Origin: Coniferiporia sulphurascens
Taxonomy: Eukaryota; Basidiomycota; Agaricomycetes; Hymenochaetales; Hymenochaetaceae
NCBI GenBank assembly: GCA_002794785.1
Contig: NBBA01000020.1
Coordinates: forward strand, 186,001 to 250,000
Reading direction: 5' to 3'
Length of the DNA: 64,000 nt
The notes under the pieces were generated by a model. It had not been told where the DNA came from. It did not search any database and saw nothing but the letters and a program-made list of their open reading frames with translations. A program made the translations under genes and the position numbers. This document shows positions 35,619-48,339 of this stretch, piece after piece (the stretch's first letter is position 1; each line of letters begins with the position of its first letter).

Positions 35619-37295
35619 CTATATAAGCAACCCTTCTGGCTTGAGCGCTGATCCGTTCGTGCTTGCATCCCATACAATTTTTCCCCGAACAAATGTCTTC
35701 TCTACTTTTCCATAAACCGTCAGGCCCTCGTAAGGAGAGAGCTTGTTTTTGAAATACAAATTGTCTTTGGTGATCTAGAAATAAAACGAATAGAAATTGT
35801 GAGCGACGGAATCCGCAAGCGAACGCAGAACCTCCTGATCACCTTGGTTTCAGCTTCTGGGTCCCAAACAATAAAGTCTGCATCCAATCCAACCCTGAGA
35901 GCACCCTTCCTATCGTCAACAGATGCGTGCTTGGCGGTCACTTCACTCGTCCATTTCATGATCCTGTCGATCCCGATTCCGCGCTTCCTGCCCTCCGTCC
36001 ACAAGAGACTTAACCCGAGCCCAAGCGCACTAATGCCGCCCCACGCTTTCATGATATCCCCATCCTGCAGGCGTTTGAGCTCCGCGACGCACGGACTGTG
36101 GTCGGACACCACACAGTCGATCGTGCCATCTTGTAAGGCCTCCCACAAGGCTTCTTGATTTTCCGCATCGCGAATCGGCGGACAGCACTTGTACTGCGGC
36201 TGCGCGTCGGGGATTGTAGTCGACGCGAGGACAAGGTAGTGGAAGCACGTCTCCACTGTCAGTCGTGCCCCGGCAGCCTTTGCGGCACGAATTGCTGGCA
36301 GCGCGGAAGCCGCGGAGAGGTGTACAATGTGGCAACGCAGATAGGGGAATTCCTTTTGAATGCCGATGATAAGATCGATCGCGTCCGTCTCTAGTACCTG
36401 TGGACGGGAGTCGAGAAAAGTGCTGTACAGTTTTGGATCAGCACCCGGGAGAGCAACCGTATGCGCATGCTCAGAATCAAGCTCGGCATGAAAGAGCAAA
36501 ACGGAGGGTGTATCCTGAAAACAAGGTCACCACAACTTCATAAAAATGCTGGCCTGGCAAATCTTGCCTTGAGCGCTTGCATCGCATTTCTGATATTTTC
36601 ACCCGAGACGCAGGGGAATTCCTGTCAATCGTGATTTAGGTTACCTCTAATATATACATCAGCGCCAACTGAGCTTACCTCCACACCACTTTCGATCATA
36701 AAGCACTTGAAGCCTTTTGCACCGTCTTCGCTTAGGGATTTGAGCTCATGCTATAATCTATCGCCGTTGAGAAGCGCCCCACAGAGGAGTATCATTAGCT
36801 TGCCTCATTGCCAGGTATCAAACCACCCCAGAAAGCCACGTCCGTCCAACATTGACCTTGCGCAGCCCGACGTTTGATGCCTAGATTTTCTACCGTCGTT
36901 GTTGGCGGAATGGAATTAAGTGGCATATCGACAACGGTAGTGACCCCTCCTGCTGCAGCCGCGCGCGTCCCCGTCCAAAATCCCTCCCAATCAGTCCGGC
37001 CGGGCTCGTTGAGATGAACATGAGCGCTGCAAGTTTTCATCAGTAGCTATTCTCAAGAAAAGATTAGAATGATCACGTACTCTACGAGTCCGGGCAGAAT
37101 CCATTTCTCGTTCGCGTCAAGCCAGTTTTCATCTGTAACATCCTGGAAATCTTCACGTGCAGTGCGCGTCTTTCTAACCTCTACAATCTTCCCGCTAGAC
37201 TTGTCCACTACAAGGGTCGCTGGAGAAGGCCTATCCCATCCCGACAAAAGTACATTTTGCGAAGTAACGACGAAAGTATCTGGCGACATCTTCAT
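35619..37295 (-). CDS. DAL1: Allantoinase
   Basis: Cyclic amidohydrolase opening allantoin to allantoate in purine-nitrogen use. Six exons: 37081-37295, 36804-37026, 36679-36750, 36568-36621, 35843-36514 and 35619-35774, totalling 1392 nt (463 residues). Metal-site motifs are in place: [14 protein letters not shown], the carboxylatable lysine in [33 protein letters not shown] and VSDHSPC. The start ATG gives [17 protein letters not shown], typical of the family. Two introns begin with GC instead of GT: GCAAGC at 36803 and GCAAGA at 36567, each 53 nt. Both are needed to keep the frame and the conserved sequence. Function is confident; in yeast the pathway is nitrogen-regulated, which I cannot read from the promoter here. 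Confidence 0.93.
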
Positions 37296-37515
37296 GGATT
37301 ACTTCCAAAAAAGACTGAGTACATGCGTCGCGTCCATCGCGATCCAGCACGTGACCAAGCTGTCGCCGTTTATGCCTTATCCTCTTATTCGTTACACCCA
37401 AATTAGGTCATGATGTTAAAATAATTTTTATCCGTGTGAGCTGCATCTAGAGATCTATCCAGAGACATCTACTGGGATACTCGACAACAACCAAAGCTGT
37501 GAAACCTTGGTGACT

Positions 37516-38868
37516 CTACGACTGCGCGGCAAAGGCCTTGCCCTTCTCAATGTTCTTTTTGAGCTCAGGCAGAGCAGCTTCAAGGAGCTTCTCCTCCTCG
37601 GCCGAAACGGGGCCGACGGGGTGAATCTTCTCAACACCGTTTTTCTACAATACAAAACAAAATTAGAATGACAACACGAGTGATATGCGAATGAAAACGT
37701 ACGCCAAGCTCAACGTTGGACGCAAAGAAGTCAACACCCTTGTCCTTGTAGAGGTCGCTCTTAACGAAGGTCGGGGTAACGACACCCTTCTCGCCGTTAA
37801 GACCACGGAGAAGCGCGTTTGTGAACTTGGCACCAGCGTACGCCATGGACAGCGTTGCCGAGCCTGCGCCATCCTTGGCTTTCACAACCTCATCTCCACC
37901 GAACTGGATGCGGTGTACGAGTCCCTCGTACGTCTCCCCAGTAAGCGCCTTGCCGTAACCACTCTGACTCAGCAGCGGAACGATGGTAACACCGGAGTGG
38001 CCACCGACGACGGTGATAGGAGATTCAGCGGGCGTAACGTTCGCTGCGCCCGAGACGAATCGTGCAGCACGGACGACATCCAGGGTGGTGACACCAAAGA
38101 GACGGCGCGGGTCAAAGACACCAGCCTTCTCGAAGACTGATGCAACAATGGGGACGGTGGAGTTGACGGGGTTGGAGATGACGAGAACGTGAGCCTCGGG
38201 AGCGACACGGGCAACGGCGGAGGCAAGGTCACGGACGATTGAAGCGTTCGTCTAGATGAGCATCACGTGTCAGCGAAGAATGCCTGGTGAGAACATACGG
38301 AAGAACGGAAACCCCGCAAACATCATACTACTCCCGAATAAATACTCACGTTGAAAAGGTCATCTCGGGTCATCTGAAAAACAGATACGGATGGAGAATG
38401 AGATTCGTAAAAGCAGAGACGAAGTACTAGCTTACACCAGGCTAAAATAGAATTATGTAAATAAGCAGCAGTACTTAGAGGACGAAACAGCTTACCTTGC
38501 GCGGCACACCAGCGGGGATAACGACCACCTTGACACCCTCAAGGGCTTCATCGAGTTTGTCGGCAGCATAGCCCTTGACCTAGGTATTCCATGCGTCATG
38601 AGCTCTACGCGCATCACTCTTTAACATTTTAGGAACACACCTCTCCGTGAGTGTCAACATGGCTGACATCCGCAGCAACACCAGGCGCAAGACGGATATC
38701 GTACAGGCTCAGCGACGATACAAGAGGGTCGAGCTTAAGCAGGAGAGACAGAGGCTGCCCAATGCCTCCGCTGGCGCCTAAGACGGCGACCTTCGTCTGG
38801 CGCGAAGCAGACGAGGAGAAGAGGCGGGCGTTGGTGCCAAGGGCGCGGGCGGCTTGTCGGGAGAACAT
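37516..38868 (-). CDS. MDH1: Malate dehydrogenase, mitochondrial
   Basis: NAD-dependent malate/oxaloacetate interconversion in the TCA cycle. The start at 38868 gives [20 protein letters not shown], an arginine/serine-rich mitochondrial presequence, followed by the NAD-binding [20 protein letters not shown]. The substrate loop [14 protein letters not shown] is split by two introns, and the catalytic histidine sits in [13 protein letters not shown]. Later parts are [17 protein letters not shown] and a C-terminal [10 protein letters not shown]. The small exon coding only [10 protein letters not shown] is flanked by introns at about 38350-38370 and 38382-38494. The frame is also open upstream through a TTG, but that codon is not a credible start. 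It lies 220 bp downstream of the allantoinase start on the same strand. Length is as expected for the family (about 335 residues). Confidence 0.94.
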
Positions 38869-39495
38869 AGTGAACAAAGGTCGTCGCCGGGAACGTTGGG
38901 GACGAAGTGTTGAAGACGTGCTCCTGTGGGTTTTGAGCGGGGGTTTTACGCGAACGCTTCAGGTTCCCACGGGCACGCGCATCGGAGCATGCCGGATACC
39001 AAATCTCGGTCATATTGCTTACTAAATTGCGACGGGGATGACCGGCTTGAAAGTCGAGTATCGAATTTTGGGAAACATATTGCAAGATCACTGAGATGAA
39101 ATGTTACTCAAAAACGTTAGTACAAAGAGCGTTGGAGGAGAAGGAATAATGTAGTCGTCAGACTTGTTACCATCCCGGTCTTCATAATTAAGCACCCGTC
39201 GGTGTTAAGCGTTTGGCTTTCAAGCTAGAGATAAAAAATCTTAGGACCGTGAGGACATTGTGGATTTTCATGTCTTTCATCGAAGGGCACTCTACCAGAA
39301 TCAATCCTCAGACTTCATACTGGCAATCTAAGCAGACCTTGTAACATGCTAAGACAGTGAACTCTGACGTATACTCAGTACATACAGTACATACAACAAA
39401 ACGCTTACTTACTTCCTAAACACACTATTCCTTCTGGAATTCGTTTCCACAGACTTGAGTGACTAGTCTGGCCAACCCGTCCGGATTTCCTTCCT
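38869..39495. other. Intergenic, nothing recognised
   Basis: MDH promoter side and 3' flank of the serine racemase-type gene. AT-rich, with no ORF of note. Confidence 0.4.
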
Positions 39496-40788
39496 TCATA
39501 TGCTTTGTAATAGCATACTCAAGCTCTTCAAGTCCACGTTTCCGCCGCTAAACACCAGACCTATGTTCAGCTCTCCGACGTCTTCTTTACCCTTGCGTTG
39601 CGCCAACTCCTTCAGACTTTCCCTAAAGTCTTGTGAATACAAGACCACTGCAAGGGTGACGGCGGAGCTGGGCTCGATCACAAGCTTCATTCGCTCATAC
39701 ACGAGTTTCATGGCGTGGCTGCACAAAATTTCGCGCATATAGTCAGTTAGCGATTTTGTTGTTGATATAAAGGCATGTCTGATAACAAAAAATGGTACAT
39801 TATCTGGTCTTCCGATACCGTGTGTATCGCATCCACGTGTTTCAGGATTAATGGGAAGGTGATTTGGCCCAAGGACGTGAGCAATCCGTCGGCAATAGTT
39901 TTTGGGTCTACCGAAGGAACAAATTTCTTCGAGTTGAAGGAGCGAAACGCATCATCCGCGCTTGCTGGCTCCGCTCCGACGACCCAAATGCCTGGGTCAA
40001 GGCCTTTCGCAGCAAGCGCACATCCGGACAGCATTCCCCCACCGCCAACGGGAGTTACCAGAACATCCAGGGTGCGCCCCTGTTCCTTCGCTTGCTCAAC
40101 CATCTCTAGCGTGAGCGTGCCTTGGCCTGCAATTATTTGGTTGTCGTCATAAGGCGGGACCAGCACGATCCTCCTGCCTTCGCTTTGTATTCTTTCCATA
40201 ATCTCCTTGACTCCATCCTCACGCGCTTGAAGTGTCGGGACACACTCCGTCACAGTCGCACCATAACCGCGCACGGCGTCCTTCTTTACTGAAGCAGAAT
40301 TGGATGGCATGACGACTTGACAAGATACTCCCAGAGTGCGAGATGCATAAGCAAGAGCTTGGGCGTGATTTCCGGAAGAATGGGTAATGACGGTAAGATC
40401 AGAGGAGGCACCTTCTGCTCTCTTAGTAGAGCTTGTAAGCGCTATTATGGCATTAGTTGCTCCTCTGATCTTAAACGCTATATTCAAGTTTTGCATTATT
40501 CAATTCTCAACTTCAAATTATGCGCGTCGGGACGACATCCGCACCTACCTCCGACTTTCTGAAGATTCTCGCACTTCATGAACAATTTTAGTTTCACTCC
40601 ATCATGCGAAGCCATGTAATCCAAGGTTTGAGAAGTGGCAAGTGGTGTGCGGTGTATGTATGGTCTATCATGGGGGAAATTAGATTAGTTAGGGCTCCAT
40701 GCAATTCAAGCAAAGTGTTCAGAACTTGCTTGATTCTCTCCGCAGCTGCTTGGACGTCATCCAGACTAACATCCTGTGACATTCCCAT
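39496..40788 (-). CDS. SRY1: Serine racemase / threo-3-hydroxyaspartate ammonia-lyase (PLP enzyme)
   Basis: Fold-type II PLP enzyme of the serine racemase and threonine dehydratase group. Four exons: 40730-40788, 40549-40664, 39799-40477 and 39496-39718, 1077 nt (358 residues). Landmarks are IKPYIHRTPLATS, LFMKCENLQKVGAFKIRGA with the Schiff-base lysine, THSSGNHAQALAYA, the PLP-phosphate loop PVGGGGMLSG, and SGGNVDLKSL near the end. Lack of an ACT-type regulatory domain argues against biosynthetic threonine dehydratase. The first intron (40665-40729) begins GCAAGT and must be spliced as GC-AG to link ERIK to PYIH. Start at 40788 (MGMSQDV); the second Met three codons on is equally possible. 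Yeast SRY1 deaminates 3-hydroxyaspartate, while relatives racemise serine; sequence alone does not decide. Confidence 0.88.
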
Positions 40789-41005
40789 TCTCTCCTCTAA
40801 TGCGTTGTGGAAGAGGTAACGTGGCGGGAAGCCTCGGCTGCAATCAAAGCGTTGATAGGGGAACACGTCAACAAATATCAACAACGCGTCTCGATATTCG
40901 CGCTCAGCCTCTTTCAACGTACAAGCATTGATGACTTAAAATAATGATAATCGAAAGTTGGATCACAAAAACGGGAACAATTTCCTCCAAATACACTAAG
41001 ATTAT

Positions 41006-44000
41006 TCATCGGTTGCTCTCCTCCCTTAGCATTGCCACCACTTGTTGTCTCGCCCATTCCCCAATTCTCGATTCGGATTCGCCGCGGTTCGCTCTCCAAA
41101 GTAGAAGGCGGCTAGTGAGCTGATCCCAGACCACCCCCTTAACTTCGTGAGTCATAGAAACAATCCATAAGCTTTCCACCACTTTCCCCCAGGTTTCCAA
41201 GTTATCCTCGGGAGGCAGCTGATGAAGGCCCAAACTACGGTGTGGCGGTAAAAATTCGAGAGTGGGACTCAAGTGATATTCATGTTCTGGAAAAATTAGT
41301 GTGGAATCCCTTTCGTATTCCATTAAGCGCTCGATAGCCAGTTCTAGCGCTCGTCCGACGATCGACGAATGCCCCAGTCTCTCACTGTTCAGTCTTGTCA
41401 TCGAACGTACGAGGAGGTGGAGCAGAGCGATATCTACAGTCGAATGTATATTAAAAAGGTCTTCATGAAAAGTCTTAAAACCGCACTGACCCGCATCGTG
41501 TAACAGACTAGTGAGACACCTGAGCAAAGTCGCTTGCCATTCACCCTTCGTAGCTTGTTCAATCTTTTCTGAATCAACAACGACGAGGATATTTTCTATT
41601 ATTTTTGCCCAGGCAATGCTCTCGTCGTTCTTGATCGTGAGAAGTTGCATCTCGATCCATTGGAGCAGAGAAGACTTAAGTACGAGAGAAGTAGTCGCCT
41701 GCGTGTGACATGTCAGATTAGCCAAAACCTATGTGATCGGGAACAAGCATTAGCTTCCAGTTATTGCGGGGGAACAGAGTGGGGAGATGAAGGGAATACC
41801 TCTAATATGCCGTGACGCAACGGCCGATCATTGTAGGAACCTTGGAAGAGACTAGCAAGGAGATCCCAAGTATGGCGTCGCTTCAACAGGCGCCAATCCT
41901 CCGAACACAACATCCCGTCCGCGAGAAACTTGACCATCCAACCCCTCTCCTTTTTCCATTCGTCGGAACTGCTATACAACAAGCCGTACAGCATGGGCAC
42001 GTCCTGAAGGTCGAGCTCAGGTCTCTGCAGTAGGAAACGAGCCGTGATTGGGTAAATGAAGTTGGATGGATAGAAGATTCCACGAAGGGCATGCGCGACA
42101 AGGAGAGTCCCGTAAGATGTCAAGCGAGGAGTATTCGGTAGGCTTGGGTTTTCCGAAGCCTCCGGCAGCCGATCACGCAGCAAGTCAAGCAAGTGGATGA
42201 CGTGATCCTTCTCCTGCATATCAGCAGTCTGCGACCATCCGTCAGTCCTGGGGCCTTCCGAGAGAGCGTAGGAGCTACATACCTGCATTGTTTTCCAAAG
42301 ACTTCCCAGTTGCGAAAGGGCGAGCTGGCGTATTGCGGAATCCGCCGAAGACAGACACCTAATCACGAGGGAGATTACATTTGTCCTGTATAGTGAAACC
42401 CAAGAAAGGGCCGTTTGTGGAGGGCCGTCGACCAATGCCTGCGAAAATAACAGCAAAACAAAGACAGGGTCGTACACAAGAGCGTCTTCTGCCCGAGATG
42501 CTTCTACTTCCTGTTCGCTCCCAACAGCTGCGGTTCGTCGGTCGGGGAAAGCCAGGCACGTTCGAAGCACGCGATGAGCGTCTAAGTTCAGAATTACATC
42601 CAGACTTGTCTGTTGTGAAGTAGGATCCGGCTGACACCAGCGAATAAAAATGGACGCAACGGATGTTCTTCGCTGCGCTTCAAAAAGATGAAATATGGCG
42701 AGGAGTCGACGATCGGTCGACGAGAGCGAGCCAGAGTATAGCTGAATAAGAAGCTGGACATGCGAGGACTGGCAGGTATTGGTGGGATGAGTATGGAACA
42801 TAATGTACAAAAGCTTCACAACTGTTTGTTTTTCTTTTGCGGAGGTATCGTAGGCGCATATCTGGTTGAATTGTGCGTGTTGCAAAATACTCTGGAGATG
42901 GCGGTTGACAACTGCGGGCTACAAGGCCAGTCAGTGACTAATTCTTGTGTAATTCTTAACACCGACACACCTTGAAGTTAGCGTTTGAAAGGAGCACATC
43001 GGCTAGTCGAACTACAGATGCATGAAGTAAATGGTGACGAATGGCCGCAGCAACAACGGGCTCTGCAAAGTGCGGAGCGACATTCTTGCTTTGTCTCAGA
43101 ACGTCAGCTGTATACTTTGAATCAGCTATCCATATCGTTATTAAAGGCTTTTGCACTAACCAAGCTCGTTGAGAGAGGAATCATCGACGGATTCCGTACT
43201 ATCGGATAAGTAGCGGACAGCCCAACGCAACGCATGGTTAAGAATCGCCTCAGAAACAGGACCGGCTTCCTCTGCACGAGTTTGCTCGAGAGTAAGTGTT
43301 ATGCGAACGGCCTCGTGGTGTAAAGAGTCAACAGACAAATATGAAATACTACCCAGCAAAATTGCGAGAAAGTCTTTTCTTTGTTGTGGACGGCCCTCCA
43401 TAATCAGCACTAGACATCTTGATAGAGTTTTTGAGACACTTCGCCCACCCGAGCCGAGGAAAAACTGTCTGGCTATGCTTTCAAAAAGCGTTTTTACGAC
43501 CCCCCCGTCGCTCGCAGAAAGTGCCTTTCCGCCATTGGAGTCCAAAAACCCATGAATGGCGGGTGCGAGGTAATCCACAGCGGACTTCCCCGACAGATCT
43601 TCGGACGCCAGCCACGACCAAAAAAGATCTTGAGCCTCCGGCGAACGATACACAAAGGACATCACGGCGTTAGAAATGTCCTCGCCCCATTGATTCTGTA
43701 CAAGCAAAGAATGCACTGACGCATTTGGCGGTAATGAAACTGATCGAGAGGTCCAGTGCGTGCCCGCAGCATCTACAGTGGCTCCTAACGGGATTTCACC
43801 ACTTGAAGTATGGAAGCCATCACAGCCTAATGGGACGCCCACACCGACAGAAAGAACTATAACCTTTTCAAGCACTTTGAGCGTTGGCAAGAGCTCCCGT
43901 AAAGAAAGGAAGGCAGGAAGGTGCTCATTCAACCATCCGGATAATAGCTTTCCCTCGTGGCGAACCAACGATAAGAGCAATTCCTCAATAAGCCGGAGAG

Positions 44001-47000
44001 CCTCATTGTCCAACATAATGGCGTCGTTCTCTTGCCGAGACTGTACCGCGCGTAAGACGTGTTCAGTAACACCGAGAAGACTCTCGAAGGCCATAAACTT
44101 TATCCACGGTATTACTCTCGAAATCTAAACAGACCGATAGGTTAGCGTCGGCGCTCGGGTAGAATGCACAAGATAGACTCACGTCATACCCCGCAAAAAC
44201 ATCCGCTCTGCTTTTCATCAATGCTGTCCAGTGCTCACAGATGGAGGACACCAAAGAGCGATCAGCATCTTCAGTGTGAACCAACATAATCTCCATTAGA
44301 TGGTCCAGTGCTATCATATGGAGAGTCAGCATTCCGAAAAACAGACCTCGACCAAGTTGAGATTCACCTGTCACCACGGAATTTGACACATTGCTCTCAC
44401 AAGCGAGTACTTTGATATTAGGTCTCTCCAATATGACGTAGGTTTTAAACGCGGAGAAGTCTTGTGGGTTAAGGCCTTTTTTAGCACGAGCGGCCACAAT
44501 GGCCAAAGCATTCAGAACGCAGTCATCGTGACCGGAACGGGTTTGAGCAGATAGACGATGAAGAACAGTACCGCCGATATTCTTGTAAGCGTGCAGAGAA
44601 TTCCGGCCTCTCTGCAGGGTCTCGTTCAAAATGCGTGCACAATCAGGCAACTCAAATGATTCTGAAGGTGTGTGAAGGAGCAGCCATTCCACCGAAACCC
44701 TACAGTTCGAACGAATGGGCATGAGCAAAAAAATGAGGATCGCGACCACTTACCTCGCTGCAAAATCGTCCCCCTTGACTGACCACAGGAAACCAGAATC
44801 AGGATTCAGATATAGATAGAAATCAGCTAGAGCCGGTGGATAGAGATTTTTGAGCACGACAACGAGACGGTCAATCAGTTCGGCATTCAAAGGTTGATTA
44901 ACCAAACGTAGCCAGTCGATCAATTCATATGCTTGAGCCGCAGCCGAATCATTATCCGCTAAACGAAGAACAAGTGAATGGCTATTCGTTTGGTGACAAA
45001 TTTAAATGACTGGACTTACGATATTCGAGTGACTCAATCTGTGAGACGAACTGGTATACCACCTCTGGAGGGGATGCCTCCGTTCGGTCTTCCGGTACTT
45101 TTGAGGAGTTGCGAACGATACACGCGTCCAGAATTCTTATCTCCTTCTTCAGAGCGGCAGTAATTATGGGATGCATCGCAAAAATTCGTTCTTCAGTCAT
45201 AATCGTGGCGAGGCTTGTCGCAATAGCCTTAAACGGCAATGCATCAAACTGTTTCCCAAGCAGGCTTACAGTGACTTTCCGAATGTACGTCGTCAGGGCG
45301 AGAACATCTGACGGGGATAATAATGCACTTCGCATTTTTGCGCCAAGTTGCTCGAGGACGGTCATCATTAAAGGACTGATGTTCGTCAAATGCGATGCGT
45401 CCGCGACAATCCCTGCAGGAGGTAACGAAGATTGCAAAAGAGTCTCAATATCCTCTAAGTAGCGATGTGGCGTCTTCGCACAGCGCTGCATGCATTCATC
45501 CAGGAAACCAATAACGACTTCACACTCGTCTGTGAGCGGTGTACCATCAGGCGCTTCCACACCAGGAGACCGAATGCTTTGAGGTAACGCTTCAAGCCAC
45601 AGCTGTAGTTCTTCCGGGTCGTGCTGAAACAAAAGGCTGTCCTTCAGCGCTTGGGTAAGGAGAGACGTGAGCGCCTCTCGGATGGCTCCGTGTTTTGTCT
45701 TGTTGAAGAGCTTCAGCAAAATGAAAACGTTCGACGGAGTCGATGGGGCTGAGGGATAGATTGAACATCAGAACATCGCGCATTTCCACAGGGGGTTATG
45801 AAAAATCACCTGCTTTCCCTGACCAAACAAACTGGTCGCTCTCTTTCAACATCCTCAGGATGTGGAGTTGCTGAAGCCGATCTAAGCCCTGAATATCAGT
45901 AGGGATGTTCGCGCTCTGGGTTTCGTGGTCCAAGAAATTCTGTAGCGACTTCCCAACGTCATATCTTGCTTCCGCCACAAGGGAAGGCACGCAACGGTGA
46001 TATAACCAAAGAAGGCGCTGCGAAAGCTCAGATAGCATTGCCAACCTTGCGATTTGCGAGGGTTGCTCCGTCGATCCGCCGGTACGGTGTGCGTTGGAAA
46101 AGGCGATTATGACCTGAAACTCCGGTACGCGTTTGCGAACTTCCCGTTCGACTTCGATTCTCCGCTTCGTCCACTGCCCCTCGATCTCGTCCTCTTCCAG
46201 TGCTTGCTCGACCTCACGGAATGCGTCACGAACCTCTTCGCACTTGCGCAAACACTGAGCGAGAGCAAGGCCCGCAGCGTGCTGCACAAGCGCAGATGGC
46301 GCCTGGAGTGCTTTTGAAATGTGAATTTTCAAGTTTGTAGACGGAATAATGTTTTCGATAATTGTTGCCAGAGGAGGCGGTGAGGGCTGATATGCGTACT
46401 GTGCAGGAGTGGACGAAGAGCCCGCAGTGCCTGCGGGTAGGTAGAAGCTCTCGGTTGGGACGGGTAAAGAGACTACAGCGGAGACAAATGCGATGTTTGC
46501 TAGCCATTTGGAGGATAAGCGCGGCTCAAGTGTCAGCCCGGCAGATTGAAGATATCCCGAAACCAACTCAGGGCATGCGTGGAGAATCTTCAAAGCCAGT
46601 TCCTGCTGGCGGGCATCGTCATTAACTTTTAGCATTTTCAGTGTGTTGGCAAGAATCTTATTGTAAACTTTTCCGCCTTTGTGTGTAACTTCAGAGCCAT
46701 CATCGTGTCTGGGGTACCATCCGTTATCTGAAAAGCAAATCCCGACCCCTCTATGCGTGCAGATCGCCAGGAGGAAGTGGTGTACTATGTCGGCAGGGAC
46801 GTGTTCAGGATCTGACCCTTCTTGAGTAGATCGTTCGTAAAGTTTGAGTAGCTACAAGTAGTCAACAGTTAGGAGAAGTAGAAGCGCGACTGAAGTAAGA
46901 ATAACGTACATGTTGAACAGTCGTCTCGCCAAACAGTCCGATTTTAAGAGTTCGTTTTACTTTTGGGGCCTGCCAAAGGTCCTTCCAGAGTACTTCAAGT

Positions 47001-47914
47001 ACGTAGCGCACCACGGAGTGTGGATCTAAAATTAGGCCTTTGAATATTGAAAGGAAGATATCGCGGTGTTGCTCCAGAAACAAGGACTTTATGTGAGATG
47101 AGGACGAAACAAAAGAAAGGATGAATTGCAAGCAAAGGGTGCGGATATCAGGCTTGGCAAGAATATCCGGCTCCGTGCCCTTTCCTTTCCTTCTCATATA
47201 CAGGAGCTTGTGAAAGACCTAAAACACGTTAGAAGGGTCAAATAAGTAAGATCTTATGAACTCACTTTTACATCCCATGAAAATGCCTCTAAAAGACTTT
47301 TCTGCTCCTTCCCGCCCGCAAAACTTGAAATGGAATTCAGAAGCTTCAGTGTTGCCAAGCACAAATCTGAATGGGTTCCAGATAGGTTTGTGTTGATTTT
47401 CCGCAGCCACTGTGAACTGAGCAATTTCTTGATGATGGGCTGACCAAGTGGCTGATAGACGAAGTGTTGCGACGTGAGCGTCAGGACGCAGGACAGAATC
47501 GACACGCATAGCGCTGCTGTTGCTGGCTAGAATTGTTTTCATAAATTCCTCTCTTTGACAGACAGGTGATTAACATACCTGCGGACCTCTCTCAAGTAGA
47601 CCAAAAACATCCTGAGCGCTCGGGGAAGCTTCTAACCAGTCCTTCGCTAGAAGCAGCCGGTCATCTTGCACAGAGATTGTTTCCTCTCCTGGCTTCAGGG
47701 AAATCTGATTCCTAAGTGCCCTCAAACCTTACACTTTTGTTAATGAGAGAAGAGGATATAAAGCCATCTCGTACGTACCATCGGACGCGACGCTCTGACT
47801 GCCAGATTGGTAAAGTGCTTGTACATCCCTCCCACTTGTGAATTTGAGCTCTTTTATCCGAGATGGCCTTTCCTCGTTCACTCGACTGTGTTTCGTACTC
47901 TCATGAACAACCAT
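41006..47914 (-). CDS. URB1: Nucleolar pre-ribosomal-associated protein URB1 (Npa1)
   Basis: Very large helical-repeat scaffold of early 60S pre-ribosomal particles in the nucleolus. It starts MVVHESTKHSRVNEERPSRI at 47914. The N-terminal URB1 domain is recognisable: LKPGEETISVQDDRLLLAKD, LLERGPQ, then YQPLGQPIIKKLLS, ISSFAGGKEQKSLLEAFSWD and LLYMRRKGKG. The mid region has LALKILHACPELVSGYLQSA. Long exons follow at 45796-46635, 44982-45719, 43156-44094, 41761-42885 and 41006-41725, with C-terminal EWARQQVVAMLREESNR. The total is about 2000 residues, typical for URB1. Introns are short; the exon between 47254 and 47525 is read in the frame giving PATAALCVSILSCVLTLTS, not the overlapping longer frame. 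Small exons between the long ones are only roughly placed. I recognise the family from its conserved N-terminal domain; the middle diverges. Confidence 0.85.
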
Positions 47915-48339
47915 TTCATGCCCCGGACACAGGGAGAAATTTGCAGGAGGAAATTAAGAGCGAGTACTCGCTGCAGCACGTGACTAACACTTAGTCACAT
48001 GCTAATTAACCTCTTTCCGACCAATGGAAGGCGAGGTCCGCTTCCTAATTAACCACCTTGTGCTAAGTTGAATTTCGTTACTACTAGGCCACTGCACAAC
48101 CCCGCGATATCCATCTCGTCGCTGTACATAAACGGTGCGTTTCTTTTTCACACAGCCCACATATGCCACGCTTAACCCGAATATCACAGCCCACACGATT
48201 ACGCCACGGCCACTGGCGCGCGTGTTTTACAAAACCCAGCATCAAATCCAGCAGCTCTTGTTTTGATATCCAGGCTTAAAAAGCCCGATACAACTCGTAT
48301 CGTATCACTCACATTCAAATTATCTTCCCCCACATCGAT
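47915..48339. promoter_or_regulatory. Divergent promoter region, URB1 and NTPase gene
   Basis: 425 bp between head-to-head starts. A near-palindromic CACGTGACTAACACTTAGTCAC lies around 47978-47999, with an E-box-like CACGTG at its left. No TATA box is obvious. Regulatory meaning is inferred only from position. Confidence 0.35.

Noticed and set aside
40594..40917. Long upstream frame as N-terminus of the serine racemase-type gene
   Set aside because: The upstream part is unlike the family; the frame also retains an intron that must be spliced as GC-AG.
47219..47542. 107-codon minus frame containing LRLSATWSAHHQE
   Set aside because: It is the wrong frame of a URB1 exon; the alternate frame carries the conserved domain and uses a CTAG acceptor.
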